From an uncultured Mycoplasmatota bacterium (lineage in GTDB: Bacteria > Bacillota_I > Bacilli_A > RF39 > UBA660), in assembly GCA_947302655.1 (NCBI GenBank), contig CAMYVW010000002.1:1-64000 (forward strand): a stretch of DNA of 64,000 nucleotides, written 5' to 3'. The notes beneath the pieces were generated by a model. That model was not told where the DNA came from. It searched no databases and worked only from the letters and a program-made list of their open reading frames with translations. Shown here one piece after another: positions 9,697 to 19,918 of the stretch (positions within the stretch are counted from its first letter, which is position 1; every line of letters starts with the position of its first letter). The position numbers and the translations under genes were made by a program.

Positions 9697-10386
9697 ATGG
9701 GTAAATTTGATGCAATTGATATTATATTTATACTATTAATTTCTTTTTACTTATGTGTTTTCACTGTTATCTTTGTATTATTAATTATTAAATTTCACGG
9801 ACTTAAAGGTTTTTTAAGGTATCTTCTTTCAGATAATGACACATATGTTGGTGATGATCAAAATAAAGTAACTATTGAGGAATTTATTAAGAAAGAAAAC
9901 AAACTTAAAAGAAAAGAAAAGAGATTACTTAAATCGAAGAATAAACAAATGAAAGCTGTGAGTGATGAAATGAATCTTACAAATAAAGAAAAGAAAAGTA
10001 TTAGAAAATTTATTGATGATTTATTAGATAAGGTCTTTTCTAAAGATAAGAAAAAAAGTACAGAATCAAAAAATGCTACTAAAAAACAATCTAATAGTGG
10101 TAAAAAGAAAACTACAACTAAAAAAAGTTCTAATGCAAAACCTAAATTTACAACTAATAAGGCAACTGCTAGTAAAAAGACTTTTGCTACAAAGAAAAAA
10201 ATAACAAATGGTAAAACAGGTACTGCTAAAACAAGTAAAGCAATAAAAAAACCTACTCAAAAAAAGAAAACAACTATAACTAAGAAAACTACTAAACCTG
10301 TTGCAAAGAAGAAGACAAGTACTAGTAAAGCTAAATCTACAGCTACTAATAAAACAAAACAAAATAAAAAAACATCTAAGAAATAG
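9697..10386 (+). CDS. Membrane protein with long Lys/Thr-rich cytoplasmic tail
   Basis: About 229 aa from ATG 9697, chosen because GAGGTG ends 7 nt upstream; ATG 9691 touches the ribosome site. One membrane helix (residues 8-30) is followed by a charged linker and then, from about residue 115, a low-complexity tail of Lys with Thr/Ser/Ala. The tail resembles the basic tails of histone-H1-like proteins and could bind nucleic acid or an acidic surface. This is inference from composition. The C-rich, S-rich frame on the other strand is a shadow of this tail. Confidence 0.7.
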   Translation: MGKFDAIDIIFILLISFYLCVFTVIFVLLIIKFHGLKGFLRYLLSDNDTYVGDDQNKVTIEEFIKKENKLKRKEKRLLKSKNKQMKAVSDEMNLTNKEKKSIRKFIDDLLDKVFSKDKKKSTESKNATKKQSNSGKKKTTTKKSSNAKPKFTTNKATASKKTFATKKKITNGKTGTAKTSKAIKKPTQKKKTTITKKTTKPVAKKKTSTSKAKSTATNKTKQNKKTSKK

Positions 10387-10396
10387 ATGTTTTTTT
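10368..10396. terminator. Bidirectional terminator overlapping a stop codon
   Basis: The AAACATCT/AGATGTTT stem spans the stop of the Lys-rich gene, with T runs on both sides. It separates that gene from the convergent LCP gene. Confidence 0.85.
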
Positions 10397-12200
10397 ATTT
10401 GTTTATATATATAGTTATTTCTTTAATATCTGATACTCTAGTTCTACTTGTAACACTTTGATTAGCAATATATCCGTTTTCATATGAACTATTATACTTT
10501 TGATTAGTGTGATCAACATATTCATAATTAACTATTATTTGTTTATCTCCTAACCAGTTGATAACATCACTTATTGTTTGACCTCTAAAGTCAGGTAAAG
10601 TTTCGATTGTGTTTCCACTTGTTAGTCCTTTACCAATTATCTTTTGTTCGTATTCTTGGTTATAGTCATAACTAAATGATTTATTAAGAGTAATCTTTTT
10701 AATTCCTAGGTTCATCTTCATGGCATCTCTAATAGCTTCCAAAGATGATTCATAATAGCCAATAGCTGACATGTATCCGTAACTAGTATATATTGGAAGA
10801 TCATAATATTCTAGATATGTTTTTTCAATTGTTACTAAATCTTCACCATTTAAAGAATTTAGAAGCATTTGCTTAATTGTGTCATAGAATGATAAGATTT
10901 GTTCTGTTTCAATATTTGTGGCTATATTGTCACTTATTGAATCAAGAATTTCTTTAAAATCACTAAATGATACTTTCTTTAACATTTTCTTAGCGATGGC
11001 TTCAATAACTAATTGTTGATGTTTAGTTCTATCGATATCTCCTCGAAGTAGTGAATGTCTATGTCTTGCAAATGCAAGAGCTTGTTCACCATTTAAATGT
11101 TGATATCCTTTGTCTAGACAGATTTCATATTCACCAAATCTTCTTTCACTATCTTGCTCACAGAATTTAATTGGTACATCAACATCAATTCCACCAAGTG
11201 AATCAATAAGATTAACAACACCTTTAAAGTTTATTTTTATATAGTAATCAATTTTTATATCTGTTAAGTTTTCAATTGTATCAATTACACATTTTGTTCC
11301 ATAAGCAGCTGATGAATTAATTTTGTTTTCAGCATTTTTACGACATGCTATTGGAACGTATGTATCTCTTGGAATGCTAAATATTGTTGCATTTAGGGTT
11401 TTAGGATTAAATGTTATTAACATTAATGTATCACCATTAAATGCTGCATTAGCATTAAGCCCATCTTTTTCTGAGTCAACACCCATTATTAATATAGTAA
11501 ATGGTTCATTTAAACTTTTTTCTGATTTAAGCTCTAAATCTTTATTTTTCATTTCTTTTGTTAATTTATGAATTACTTTAGTATCGTTTGCTAAATCAGA
11601 ATATTCATCTTCATTTTGAAATATTGTAATGTAATTTGATGATACAAAAATTGCATCAACTTTTTCATCAAATAATGCTTTCATCATTGAAAAGTAATCA
11701 TTATATGTTACAACAGAGTTTTTTAATTTCTTTTTTTCAATAAGTTCTTGAGGAAGAATATATCCTTCAATATCTTCTTTATTAGAAATAATTCCAATTG
11801 TTGATTCACTAGTAAATTCACTTTTAGATAGTGTTATTAAATTAGTTGTATAGTTGATTTTATTTCTTTCCCCAAATTTATTTAAGCTGTGATAAATTTC
11901 ATTAATATAATAAGTTCCAACCGTAAATACGAGTGAAAAAATAATTGTTATTAACATTAATATAAAGAATTTATGATGCTTTTTGGTTATTAAGTTGACT
12001 AAATTTGATAAAAAATAATATATAAAATATAAACTAAAGAACACCAAAAGAATTATTCGTATTACTGTTTCTATTTTTTTAAGTTTTAAAACACATATAG
12101 TAAAAAGAATATATGAAATCAAGTAATAAAGCACTGATGTAAGGTACAGTGTAAGCTCGATTTTATTGGTTCTTTTTATTTTTTTTATAAGTACCCTCAT
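10395..12200 (-). CDS. LytR-CpsA-Psr (LCP) family protein with C-terminal PASTA-like domain
   Basis: About 601 aa. Four N-terminal membrane segments (to about residue 115) are followed by an accessory domain and the LCP core. The core shows GDTLML, the arginine-containing FSIPRDTYVP and ARHRHSLLRGDIDR, which bind the polyprenyl pyrophosphate head. A C-terminal 70-residue stretch starting LPDFRGQTISD looks like one PASTA domain. LCP proteins attach teichoic acids or capsular polymers to peptidoglycan. The ATG at 12200 is preferred over an adjacent GTG at 12203 for ribosome-site spacing. Confidence 0.9.
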   Translation of the reverse strand: MRVLIKKIKRTNKIELTLYLTSVLYYLISYILFTICVLKLKKIETVIRIILLVFFSLYFIYYFLSNLVNLITKKHHKFFILMLITIIFSLVFTVGTYYINEIYHSLNKFGERNKINYTTNLITLSKSEFTSESTIGIISNKEDIEGYILPQELIEKKKLKNSVVTYNDYFSMMKALFDEKVDAIFVSSNYITIFQNEDEYSDLANDTKVIHKLTKEMKNKDLELKSEKSLNEPFTILIMGVDSEKDGLNANAAFNGDTLMLITFNPKTLNATIFSIPRDTYVPIACRKNAENKINSSAAYGTKCVIDTIENLTDIKIDYYIKINFKGVVNLIDSLGGIDVDVPIKFCEQDSERRFGEYEICLDKGYQHLNGEQALAFARHRHSLLRGDIDRTKHQQLVIEAIAKKMLKKVSFSDFKEILDSISDNIATNIETEQILSFYDTIKQMLLNSLNGEDLVTIEKTYLEYYDLPIYTSYGYMSAIGYYESSLEAIRDAMKMNLGIKKITLNKSFSYDYNQEYEQKIIGKGLTSGNTIETLPDFRGQTISDVINWLGDKQIIVNYEYVDHTNQKYNSSYENGYIANQSVTSRTRVSDIKEITIYINK

Positions 12201-12231
12201 CACTTTATCCCTTTCTCATCTACTATGTTAA

Positions 12232-12260
12232 ATTATAATATATAATGATGAATATTACAA
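12232..12260 (-). promoter_or_regulatory. Promoter for the LCP gene
   Basis: On the minus strand, TTGTAA (12260-12255), 17 nt, then a perfect TATAAT (12237-12232), 32 nt before the LCP start. Confidence 0.65.
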
Positions 12261-12365
12261 TTAATTAATTTTTATTGACACTTGCTTTATACATGATTTG
12301 GGGCATATTAGTGAAAACATCTTGTTTTTCAGGTATAATTAAATCAAATAGGTAGGAGGTGCTTT

Positions 12366-13922
12366 ATGAAAAAATTAATTAAAAATATCATTTTAATTAT
12401 TTTTGTTATGAGCATTTTTCTACAATCATTACCTATAGTAGTTGCTGGAACTATTGGTGTAATATCAGGTGATGAAGTAAATTTAAGAGAAAAAGCCACT
12501 ACAAATTCTAATGCTATAACTAAACTTTCAACTGGTACACAAGTTGAAGTAATTAGTGATAATCCTGTAACTGGTACTGGATGTAATAATGGTTGGATTA
12601 ATATTAGATATGGTGGTAACACTGGATATGTATGTTTTAACTATATATATATACCAGGTAAAGATGTTTATGGTAGACCATGGACTTCTCCGAAAAAAGC
12701 TATTGTAGGTGGAGCTAAGTTTATAGGTTCACAATATATACATAAAAATCAATATACTTCTTATTTAAAGAAATTTAATGTAGCTTCTAGTAAGCTTTAT
12801 ACACATCAGTATATGGGTAACTTAAGAGCTCCTTGGAGTGAAGCTAAAACAAGTTACAATGCTTATAGTGCTGCTGGTGTTTTAAATAGTGCACTAGTAT
12901 TTTCTATTCCTGTTTATAATAATATGCTTGATTCATATGCATTACCAGGAACTGACTTTGACTCAACAGGTTTAGATCAAGTTGAAGATTATGATTTTGA
13001 AGCAAAACTTGATCAACAGGGATTCCCTGAATCCTATAAAAAAAGATTAAGATATATTCATAAGCTTCATCCAAATTGGGTATTTGAAGCTATTAATACT
13101 AACCTAGATTTTGCTGAAGTTGTTGAAAATGAATATGGATTATGTGTTGTTGATGGAGGTAATACTCTTCTTAGAAATGATATTAATTATTCTTCAGAGA
13201 GTGGATGGTATACACCAAATAGAGAAACAACTGCATATTTTATGGATCCTCGTAATTTTATTTTTAATCAAGAAAGAATATTACAATTTGAAAAATTGTA
13301 TTTTAGTGAGATTTATACAGAAGCAACTGTTCAAGCTGTTTTGAATAATACATTTATGAGTGGCATATCATTTCTTGATAACCAAAGTTATGCATCTATA
13401 TTCATGGAAGCAGGAAGAACTAATAATGTTAATCCAGTATATTTAGCATCTTTATCTAAACAAGAAGTTGGTGTTAATGGTTCAAGAGCAACTAGTGGAG
13501 CTGAGTTTACTTATAAAGACAAAACTTATAAAGGCTTATATAATTTTTATAATATAGGAGCTTATGCTAAAGAACAATCACCAGTTTTAGCTGGTTTAGT
13601 ATGGGGTTCTGTTGGTTATGATTATGCATCTATTGTTCAAACTATTATTGATACAACTGGTGCTGATCAAGTTGATGACAGTGCAGATTATACTCCAGTT
13701 CAAAATAATAATACTAAACCTACATCTAAAAAAGGTGATATTAATGGAGATAATGTGATTAATTCTGCAGATTTACTTAAAGTAAGACAACATTTACTTG
13801 GAACTAGTATTTTAACCGGTGAATATTTTGATGCTGCAGACATAGATAGTAATGGAGTAATAAATTCAGCAGACTTACTTAGAGTAAGACAACATTTACT
13901 TGGAACTAAGTCTATTTATTAA
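12366..13922 (+). CDS. Secreted SH3b / glucosaminidase-like protein with C-terminal dockerin
   Basis: 518 aa. Signal peptide (about 1-27); bacterial SH3 domain (about 28-95, with [11 protein letters not shown]); a long middle; a Flg/LytG-type glucosaminidase domain (about 290-440, with AYFMDPRNF and the late SKQEVG); and two dockerin type I repeats at 455-515, each with the DxNxDxxxNSADL calcium loop and RQHLLGT helix. Likely cleaves glycan chains of peptidoglycan while held at the surface by its dockerin. Followed 20 nt later by a gene whose product has a cohesin-like N-terminus. Ribosome site GGAGG. Confidence 0.88.
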   Translation: MKKLIKNIILIIFVMSIFLQSLPIVVAGTIGVISGDEVNLREKATTNSNAITKLSTGTQVEVISDNPVTGTGCNNGWINIRYGGNTGYVCFNYIYIPGKDVYGRPWTSPKKAIVGGAKFIGSQYIHKNQYTSYLKKFNVASSKLYTHQYMGNLRAPWSEAKTSYNAYSAAGVLNSALVFSIPVYNNMLDSYALPGTDFDSTGLDQVEDYDFEAKLDQQGFPESYKKRLRYIHKLHPNWVFEAINTNLDFAEVVENEYGLCVVDGGNTLLRNDINYSSESGWYTPNRETTAYFMDPRNFIFNQERILQFEKLYFSEIYTEATVQAVLNNTFMSGISFLDNQSYASIFMEAGRTNNVNPVYLASLSKQEVGVNGSRATSGAEFTYKDKTYKGLYNFYNIGAYAKEQSPVLAGLVWGSVGYDYASIVQTIIDTTGADQVDDSADYTPVQNNNTKPTSKKGDINGDNVINSADLLKVRQHLLGTSILTGEYFDAADIDSNGVINSADLLRVRQHLLGTKSIY

Positions 13923-13942
13923 TTAAGGAAAGGGATATTAGT

Positions 13943-15343
13943 GTGAAAAAAATAAAATATTTATTAACAAGTTTTATATTTTTTATAGTTGGTTTTACTA
14001 ATTGCTTTGCTGCACCTTCATCAAGCATTGGTGTAAGTAGAAATCAAATAGAAGTAGGTCAAACAGTTACTGCTACTATTACTATTAAAAATGTTGCTGC
14101 ATGGAACATTAAAATAAACGGAACGGGAAATACAAATTCATGTTCTACATCTGCTGCAGATGCTACATCAAATGGAAAAAATGCAACTAGAAGCTTCTCT
14201 TTAACTTGTAAAGCTAATTCTGTAGGCGTTATTAGAATTTCTTATTCTGGTGATGCAACTAGTGAAGATGGTTCTACATCTTCTTTAAGTGGTTCTAAAA
14301 CTATTACAGTAGTTGCTGCAAGACCTAAATCAAATAATAATAATTTAAAGAGTTTAAGTGTTGATGGGTCTACAATTTCTCCAGAGTTTGATGCTGATGT
14401 TTTGGAATACACTTCAGTATTTGAACCGGGTACAACTAAAATTAGTATTAATGCTGAAAAAGCAGATGGTTATGCATCTATTTCTGGCGTAGGTGAAAAA
14501 GATGTTGTTGAAGGTGATAATAAATTTGAAGTTGTTGTTACAAGTGAAACAGGCGTTTCTAAAACATATGTTATAACTGTAACAGTTAAAGAATTTGCAC
14601 CAATTATTGTTAAAGTTGATGGTAAAGAACTTTCTCTTGTAAGAAAAGCTGATAGCTTAGTTAAACCAGAATCTTTTGAGGAAACTACAGTTCAAATTGG
14701 TGAAGATACTATACCTGCTTTTTATAGTGAAAAACTTGATATTACATTAGTTGGTTTAAAAGATAGTGATGGTAATGTTTCGTTATATAAATATAATGAT
14801 GGAAAATATACAAGGTATATTGAATTATCATCTAAAACAACAATAATAAATATTATTGATATGGATATGAGTAAATTACCTGATGGATATGAAAAATATT
14901 TAGTTAAATATGCTGGATTTGAGTTTAGCGCATATAAAATAGACAAAGATTCCAACTTTGCTCTTGTGTATGCTACAAATACATTAACAGGTAAAAAGGA
15001 TCTTTATCAAATAGATTTAAAAAATGAGACTGTTCAGTTATTTAATAATGATTATGAAAAATTACTTACTAAATATAATAAACTTGGATACATAATTCTT
15101 GGAGTTCTTGGTGGTGTAATTTTACTTCAGTTCTTTATGATTTTAATATTAAAAGGCAAAAACAAAAGAATTATTGGAAAGATTAAAAAAGAAAAATTTG
15201 ATAAAGTAAAAAAAGCAGCCATAAAAGAGTCGAAGAAAGAATCTGTTGATAAAAAGGATTTAAAGACTGGCGAAATAGAATTAAAAGATGAAGAAGTTAT
15301 TGTAGATAAAACTAAAAAATCCAAAAAAAAGAAAGTTAATTAA
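13943..15343 (+). CDS. Membrane-anchored surface protein with cohesin/Ig-like and cadherin-like sandwich domains
   Basis: 466 aa from GTG 13943 (AAGGAAAGGG upstream). Signal peptide (1-24); a beta domain (25-128) beginning with a VGQTVTATITIKN pattern of the cohesin/Ig-like type; a cadherin-like beta-sandwich domain (about 135-218, beginning LKSLSVDGS); a further extracellular region; one membrane helix (about 378-402); and a Lys-rich cytoplasmic tail. The cohesin reading is tentative, but the preceding gene carries a dockerin, so the two could bind each other. No sortase motif seen. Confidence 0.75.
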   Translation: MKKIKYLLTSFIFFIVGFTNCFAAPSSSIGVSRNQIEVGQTVTATITIKNVAAWNIKINGTGNTNSCSTSAADATSNGKNATRSFSLTCKANSVGVIRISYSGDATSEDGSTSSLSGSKTITVVAARPKSNNNNLKSLSVDGSTISPEFDADVLEYTSVFEPGTTKISINAEKADGYASISGVGEKDVVEGDNKFEVVVTSETGVSKTYVITVTVKEFAPIIVKVDGKELSLVRKADSLVKPESFEETTVQIGEDTIPAFYSEKLDITLVGLKDSDGNVSLYKYNDGKYTRYIELSSKTTIINIIDMDMSKLPDGYEKYLVKYAGFEFSAYKIDKDSNFALVYATNTLTGKKDLYQIDLKNETVQLFNNDYEKLLTKYNKLGYIILGVLGGVILLQFFMILILKGKNKRIIGKIKKEKFDKVKKAAIKESKKESVDKKDLKTGEIELKDEEVIVDKTKKSKKKKVN

Positions 15344-15353
15344 ATACCAAAAT

Positions 15354-15386
15354 AAAATTAGTATATTTTTATATACTAATTTTTAA
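15354..15386 (+). terminator. Terminator after the surface-protein pair
   Basis: AAAATTAGTATA/TATACTAATTTT stem with a T-rich tail, between the surface-protein pair and the TagO-like gene. Confidence 0.8.
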
Positions 15387-15438
15387 TTTAAAAATAATTT
15401 ATTATAGGTTATAATAATGTTACTAGGAGATTGATTAT

Positions 15439-16485
15439 ATGTTCGAAGTAAATGGAATTAATGTTTTATATATTTTGCTTGTAACTTTTTTAACTTCATT
15501 AATATTTATTCCAATATCTAAAAAAATAGCAAAACATATTGGTGCTATGGATATTCCTAATGAAAGAAAGATTCACGAAAAACCTATGCCAAGACTTGGC
15601 GGAATAGCAATATATGCTTCATTCTTGGTAGGTTTTATGTTCTTTGGTAACAATTCTTCGCAAATGCTTTCGGTATTAATTGGAAGCTTTTTACTTATGC
15701 TTATGGGAATTATAGATGATATTAATCCTGTTCCTGCAAGGTATCAATTTTTGGTACATATTATAGCTGCATGTATTGTTGTTTTTTATGGAAAGATATA
15801 CTTAGCTGATGTTTCATTTTTTGGACTGGATATTACTTTTCCATTAATTGTTTCATATATAGTTTCAATCTTATTTATAGTTTCTTTGATAAGTGCTATA
15901 AACTTAGTTGATGGACTTGATGGTATGTCAGCAGGTATTGGTATTATATATTTTATAACTATTTCTATCGTAGCTTATATTCTTGAAAGATTTGGTGGAC
16001 TTGAAATTACTTTAGCTCTTGTTATGATAGGTTCTCTTTTAGGGTTCTTAGTCTTTAACTTTCCACCGGCATCTATTTTTATGGGACAATGTGGAAGTAA
16101 CTTTTTAGGATTTATGGTTGCTGTTACATCCTTAATAGGATTTAAAACAACAACATTTACTTCAGTAATAATTCCTATTGTGGTTTTAGCTCTTCCTATA
16201 TTTGATACGGCTTTTTCTATTTTTAGAAGGCTTTTAAAAGGTCAGGGAATTACAGAACCTGATAAAGAACATTTTCATCATCAATTATTAAAGATGAAAT
16301 TTTCACCTAGAACATCAGTTATTATTATATATTTAATTAATATTGCTTTTGCTGCTGTAACTATTTTTTATGTTCTTGGTGATGACAAGTTTGCTATAGT
16401 AATATATTTATTATTGATTATTTTACTGTTATTTATTGTTCTTAAAACTGATATTTTATTCGAACATAATCATAGCAAGAAATAA
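15439..16485 (+). CDS. tagO: Undecaprenyl-phosphate GlcNAc-1-phosphate transferase (TagO/WecA-like)
   Basis: 348 aa with about 10-11 membrane segments. Signature loops of the MraY/WecA superfamily are present: PNERKIHEKPMPRLGG near residue 40, the GIIDD pair near residue 92, NLVDGLDGMSAG near 155 and HFHHQLLKM near 277. The HIHH-type last motif and the length favour the WecA/TagO branch over MraY. It starts wall teichoic acid or another envelope polymer by loading GlcNAc-1-P on undecaprenyl phosphate. Fits with LtaS, LCP and DUF368 genes in this block. A terminator follows. Confidence 0.9.
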   Translation: MFEVNGINVLYILLVTFLTSLIFIPISKKIAKHIGAMDIPNERKIHEKPMPRLGGIAIYASFLVGFMFFGNNSSQMLSVLIGSFLLMLMGIIDDINPVPARYQFLVHIIAACIVVFYGKIYLADVSFFGLDITFPLIVSYIVSILFIVSLISAINLVDGLDGMSAGIGIIYFITISIVAYILERFGGLEITLALVMIGSLLGFLVFNFPPASIFMGQCGSNFLGFMVAVTSLIGFKTTTFTSVIIPIVVLALPIFDTAFSIFRRLLKGQGITEPDKEHFHHQLLKMKFSPRTSVIIIYLINIAFAAVTIFYVLGDDKFAIVIYLLLIILLLFIVLKTDILFEHNHSKK

Positions 16486-16501
16486 TAATAATTTATTAAT
16501 A

Positions 16502-16530
16502 TAAACATCTACATTTTGTAGATGTTTTTT
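16502..16530 (+). terminator. Terminator after tagO
   Basis: AAACATCTAC/GTAGATGTTT stem with a T run, located between tagO and nifJ. Confidence 0.9.
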
Positions 16531-16556
16531 GTTATAATTAATAATAGGGTGATGCT

Positions 16557-19500
16557 ATGATAAAGTTAATTGATGGTAATAAAGCTTGCGCTCATGTAGC
16601 TCAACTTTTTAGTGAAGTATGTGCAATATATCCAATAACACCTTCTTCACCAATTGCTGCAGAAGTTTCTAAACTTGCTGATGAAGGTAAAGAAAATATA
16701 TTTGGTGGTAAAACAAAAGTAGTTGAAATGCAATCTGAAGCGGGAGCTGCAGGTGCACTTCATGGAGCGTTAATAACTGGGTCGCTTGCATCAACATTTA
16801 CTTCTTCTCAAGGGTTACTTTTAATGATTCCCAATATGTATAAAATAGCAGGAGAAATGCTTCCTGGTGTTATACATACAGCTGCGAGAAGTTTATCAAC
16901 TCATGCTTTATCTATTTTTGGTGATCATCAAGATGTTTATGCAACAAGAGCAACAGGTTTTTGTATTTTAGCATCTAGTAATGTAGAAGAAGCAGGTAAT
17001 CTTGCTGTAGTTGCTCATTTAAGTGCACTTGAAGGAAGTTTGCCATTTTTACATTTTTATGATGGTTTTAGAACAAGTCATGAGATTAATACAGTTAAAC
17101 TTTTAAGTGATGATGATATTAAAAACTTAGTTGATTTAAATTTAGTTAATAAATATAAAGATAGAATAATAAATGTTGGAAATAATATTCAAAGTGGTCT
17201 TGCTCAAAATGAAGATATTTATTTTCAAACAACTGAAGCAAGAAACATAGCTTATAATAAAATGATTGATATTGTTATAAACAATATGAATAAAGTAAAT
17301 GATATTTTGGGAACTAATTATAAACCATTTGAGTTTTATGGAAGCCCTAAAGCTAGTGATGTTATAGTTGTTATGGGTAGTGCTAGTGATACTACAAAAT
17401 TAGTTGTAGATAATTTAAATAAAAATGGTTATGACGTTGGTATGGTAAGTGTTCATCTTTATAGACCATTTAGTAAAGAATGTTTAAAGAAAGTTTTACC
17501 TGATACAGTAAAAAGAATAGCTGTTCTTGATAGAACTAAAGAAGCTGGAAGTTATGGTGAACCACTTTATTTAGATGTTCTAGCTGCACTTAATGATACT
17601 AATATTAAAGTTGTTGGTGGAAGGTATGGCCTTTCTAGTAAAGAAGTAGATCCATCAGATATTAAAAGTGTCTTCACAATGCTTATGGGTCACATGAGAC
17701 ACAACTTTACTATAGGTATTCATGATGATGTTACTAAACTTTCTTTAGTAAGAGAAACATTTAATATTGATTTAGGTGTTGATGAAATTAAGATCTTTGG
17801 ATATGGATCAGATGGAATGGTTTCAGCATCTAAAGAGATTTTAAGTATTCTATCCGAAAAGCTTGGTAAAAGTGCACAAGGATATTTTGAATATGATTCA
17901 AGAAAAAGTGGAGGAGTAACTGTATCTCATTTAAGGGTCGGAAAAAAAGAAATTAAAGCTCCATACTATGTTAAAAATCCTAATTTTATTGTTGTAACTA
18001 AATTAGAGTATTTAAACAAATATAATTGTTTAGATGGAATAAAAAATAGGGGAGTTTTACTTGTAAATACCTCTTTATCTGAAACTGAGTTTGATCAATA
18101 TATAAAATCTGAAGTTAAAACAGAAATCTTTACTAAAAATATTATGGTATATTTAGTTGATGCCGATAAAATTGCAAACGAATATAATTTAAGAGGAAAA
18201 ATTAGTAAAATTATGGAAGTAATTATTCTTCGCGTACTTGGTGTAAATGACTCTACTAAGATTGTTGGAGACTATATCAAAAAAGCATTTAAAACTAAGG
18301 GTGAAGAAGTTATTAATAATAATTTAAAAGCTATTGAACAAGCTTTATATAAAATTAATGTATATAGTTCTCACTCTCAAGGTGATGAGTCAACAAGTGA
18401 GGAATTAGATATTTTTGAAAAGATTAATCAAAGATTAGGTGATACCTTAAAGGTAAGTGATTTACTACCTTATAATAATGGAATAATGCCTAATAACCTT
18501 GCTATCAAAGATAAAAAGGTTACAAGTGAATTTGTTCCTGTTTGGAATAAAGAATCATGTATTGGATGTGCAAACTGTAGTTTAGTATGTCCTCATGGAG
18601 CTATCAGAGTTATTTTAAATAAAGAAGAAGGTATCGAGTATAAAAAAGATAAAGAATATAAATTTAAAATAAGTATTAATAAGGATATTTGTACAGGATG
18701 TATGGAATGTATTAAATCATGTCCTATACCTGATGATAAAAAGCCACTCAAGTTAGTTCCTTATAATGAAGCGCCTAAAGCTAGTGAAGAGTTCTTTGAT
18801 CATATTAATCCTGAATCATCAACTGATGATATTGTTGGTTCACAGTTAAAGAAATCATGCTTTATTAATCCGGGTGCATGTGCTGGTTGTGGTGAAACAC
18901 CTTATATTAAATTATTAACACAATTATTTGGTGAAAGACTAGTAATTGCAAATGCAACAGGTTGTTCAAGTATATATGGTGGTAGTGCTCCAAGAACTCC
19001 ATATAGTATTCCATGGGCTTCGAGTCTATTTGAAGATAATGCTGAGTTTGGTTTTGGAATGCTACTATCTTATAATCAAAAAAGAGAACATTTAAAAAAT
19101 GCTATAGATAAATATTATGACAGTGTAGATTCTAATACTAAATCTATTTTAAAAAGATTAAAAGATAATTTTGATAGTTTTGAAGAAACTATCAAAATTA
19201 AAGAAGAACTTGAAGATACAATTCTTCCAGATGAACTATCAAATTTAGTTTCTTACATACCATCTAGAAGTGTTTGGACTATTGGTGGAGACGGATGGGC
19301 TTATGATATTGGATTTGGCGGAATAGATCATGTTTTATCATCTAATGCTAAAGCCAGAATATTAGTTCTTGACACAGAGGTATATTCTAATACTGGTGGA
19401 CAGATGAGTAAATCTAGTCAATTAGGTCAAGTTGCGGAGTTTGCGAATTTTGGCAAAAATAATAGTAAGAAGGATCTATTTAGAATTGCTATGAGTTATC

Positions 19501-19904
19501 CTAATTGTTATGTTGCATCCATTTCTTTAGGAGCTAATCCTATTCAAACAATTAAAGCATTTAAAGAAGCTGAAAATAATGATGGCCCATCTATTATTAT
19601 TGCATACTCTCCATGTATAGAGCATGGAATAAAATCTGGATGTTCTAATAAAGAAGAAAAACTAGTTGTTGAATCTGGTTATACATTACTTATGAGATAT
19701 AAACCTGATGAAGATAAATTATATTTAGATTCTAGAGAACCTAAATATGAAAAGCTAGAAGAATTCTGGAATAATGAAACTAGATTTAACGCTCTTAAGA
19801 TTAAAGATGAAAAATTAGCTACTGAGCTATTAAATAATCAAAAAGAAGCTATTATTAAAAGATATAATTATTATAAAGAAATAAGTTCTAAGCAAGATGC
19901 TTAG
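16557..19904 (+). CDS. nifJ: Pyruvate:ferredoxin (flavodoxin) oxidoreductase
   Basis: 1115 aa, a little shorter than the usual ~1170-1190. A single-chain PFOR: N-terminal pyruvate-binding domain (ICPITPS type: IYPITPSSPIA), gamma domain, then a 2x[4Fe-4S] ferredoxin domain with CIGCANCSLVCP and CTGCMECIKSCP (about residues 669-720), and a C-terminal TPP domain with GDGWAYDIGFGG and DTEVYSNTGGQ. It converts pyruvate and CoA to acetyl-CoA and CO2 with reduced ferredoxin, a hallmark of strictly anaerobic metabolism. Monocistronic between two terminators. Confidence 0.97.
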   Translation: MIKLIDGNKACAHVAQLFSEVCAIYPITPSSPIAAEVSKLADEGKENIFGGKTKVVEMQSEAGAAGALHGALITGSLASTFTSSQGLLLMIPNMYKIAGEMLPGVIHTAARSLSTHALSIFGDHQDVYATRATGFCILASSNVEEAGNLAVVAHLSALEGSLPFLHFYDGFRTSHEINTVKLLSDDDIKNLVDLNLVNKYKDRIINVGNNIQSGLAQNEDIYFQTTEARNIAYNKMIDIVINNMNKVNDILGTNYKPFEFYGSPKASDVIVVMGSASDTTKLVVDNLNKNGYDVGMVSVHLYRPFSKECLKKVLPDTVKRIAVLDRTKEAGSYGEPLYLDVLAALNDTNIKVVGGRYGLSSKEVDPSDIKSVFTMLMGHMRHNFTIGIHDDVTKLSLVRETFNIDLGVDEIKIFGYGSDGMVSASKEILSILSEKLGKSAQGYFEYDSRKSGGVTVSHLRVGKKEIKAPYYVKNPNFIVVTKLEYLNKYNCLDGIKNRGVLLVNTSLSETEFDQYIKSEVKTEIFTKNIMVYLVDADKIANEYNLRGKISKIMEVIILRVLGVNDSTKIVGDYIKKAFKTKGEEVINNNLKAIEQALYKINVYSSHSQGDESTSEELDIFEKINQRLGDTLKVSDLLPYNNGIMPNNLAIKDKKVTSEFVPVWNKESCIGCANCSLVCPHGAIRVILNKEEGIEYKKDKEYKFKISINKDICTGCMECIKSCPIPDDKKPLKLVPYNEAPKASEEFFDHINPESSTDDIVGSQLKKSCFINPGACAGCGETPYIKLLTQLFGERLVIANATGCSSIYGGSAPRTPYSIPWASSLFEDNAEFGFGMLLSYNQKREHLKNAIDKYYDSVDSNTKSILKRLKDNFDSFEETIKIKEELEDTILPDELSNLVSYIPSRSVWTIGGDGWAYDIGFGGIDHVLSSNAKARILVLDTEVYSNTGGQMSKSSQLGQVAEFANFGKNNSKKDLFRIAMSYPNCYVASISLGANPIQTIKAFKEAENNDGPSIIIAYSPCIEHGIKSGCSNKEEKLVVESGYTLLMRYKPDEDKLYLDSREPKYEKLEEFWNNETRFNALKIKDEKLATELLNNQKEAIIKRYNYYKEISSKQDA

Positions 19905-19918
19905 AACTTATTTTTATT
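19881..19918. terminator. Terminator spanning the nifJ stop codon
   Basis: A 13-bp stem, ATAAGTTCTAAGC/GCTTAGAACTTAT, with a T-rich tail. Lies between nifJ and the convergent regulator and could serve both. Confidence 0.85.

Noticed and set aside
10066-10362. 98-aa Ser/Cys/Phe-rich frame on the minus strand
   Set aside because: Shadow of the Lys/Thr repeats of the plus-strand gene; no start signals.
13111-13344. 77-aa frame within the dockerin protein gene
   Set aside because: Out-of-frame shadow in a well-supported coding sequence.
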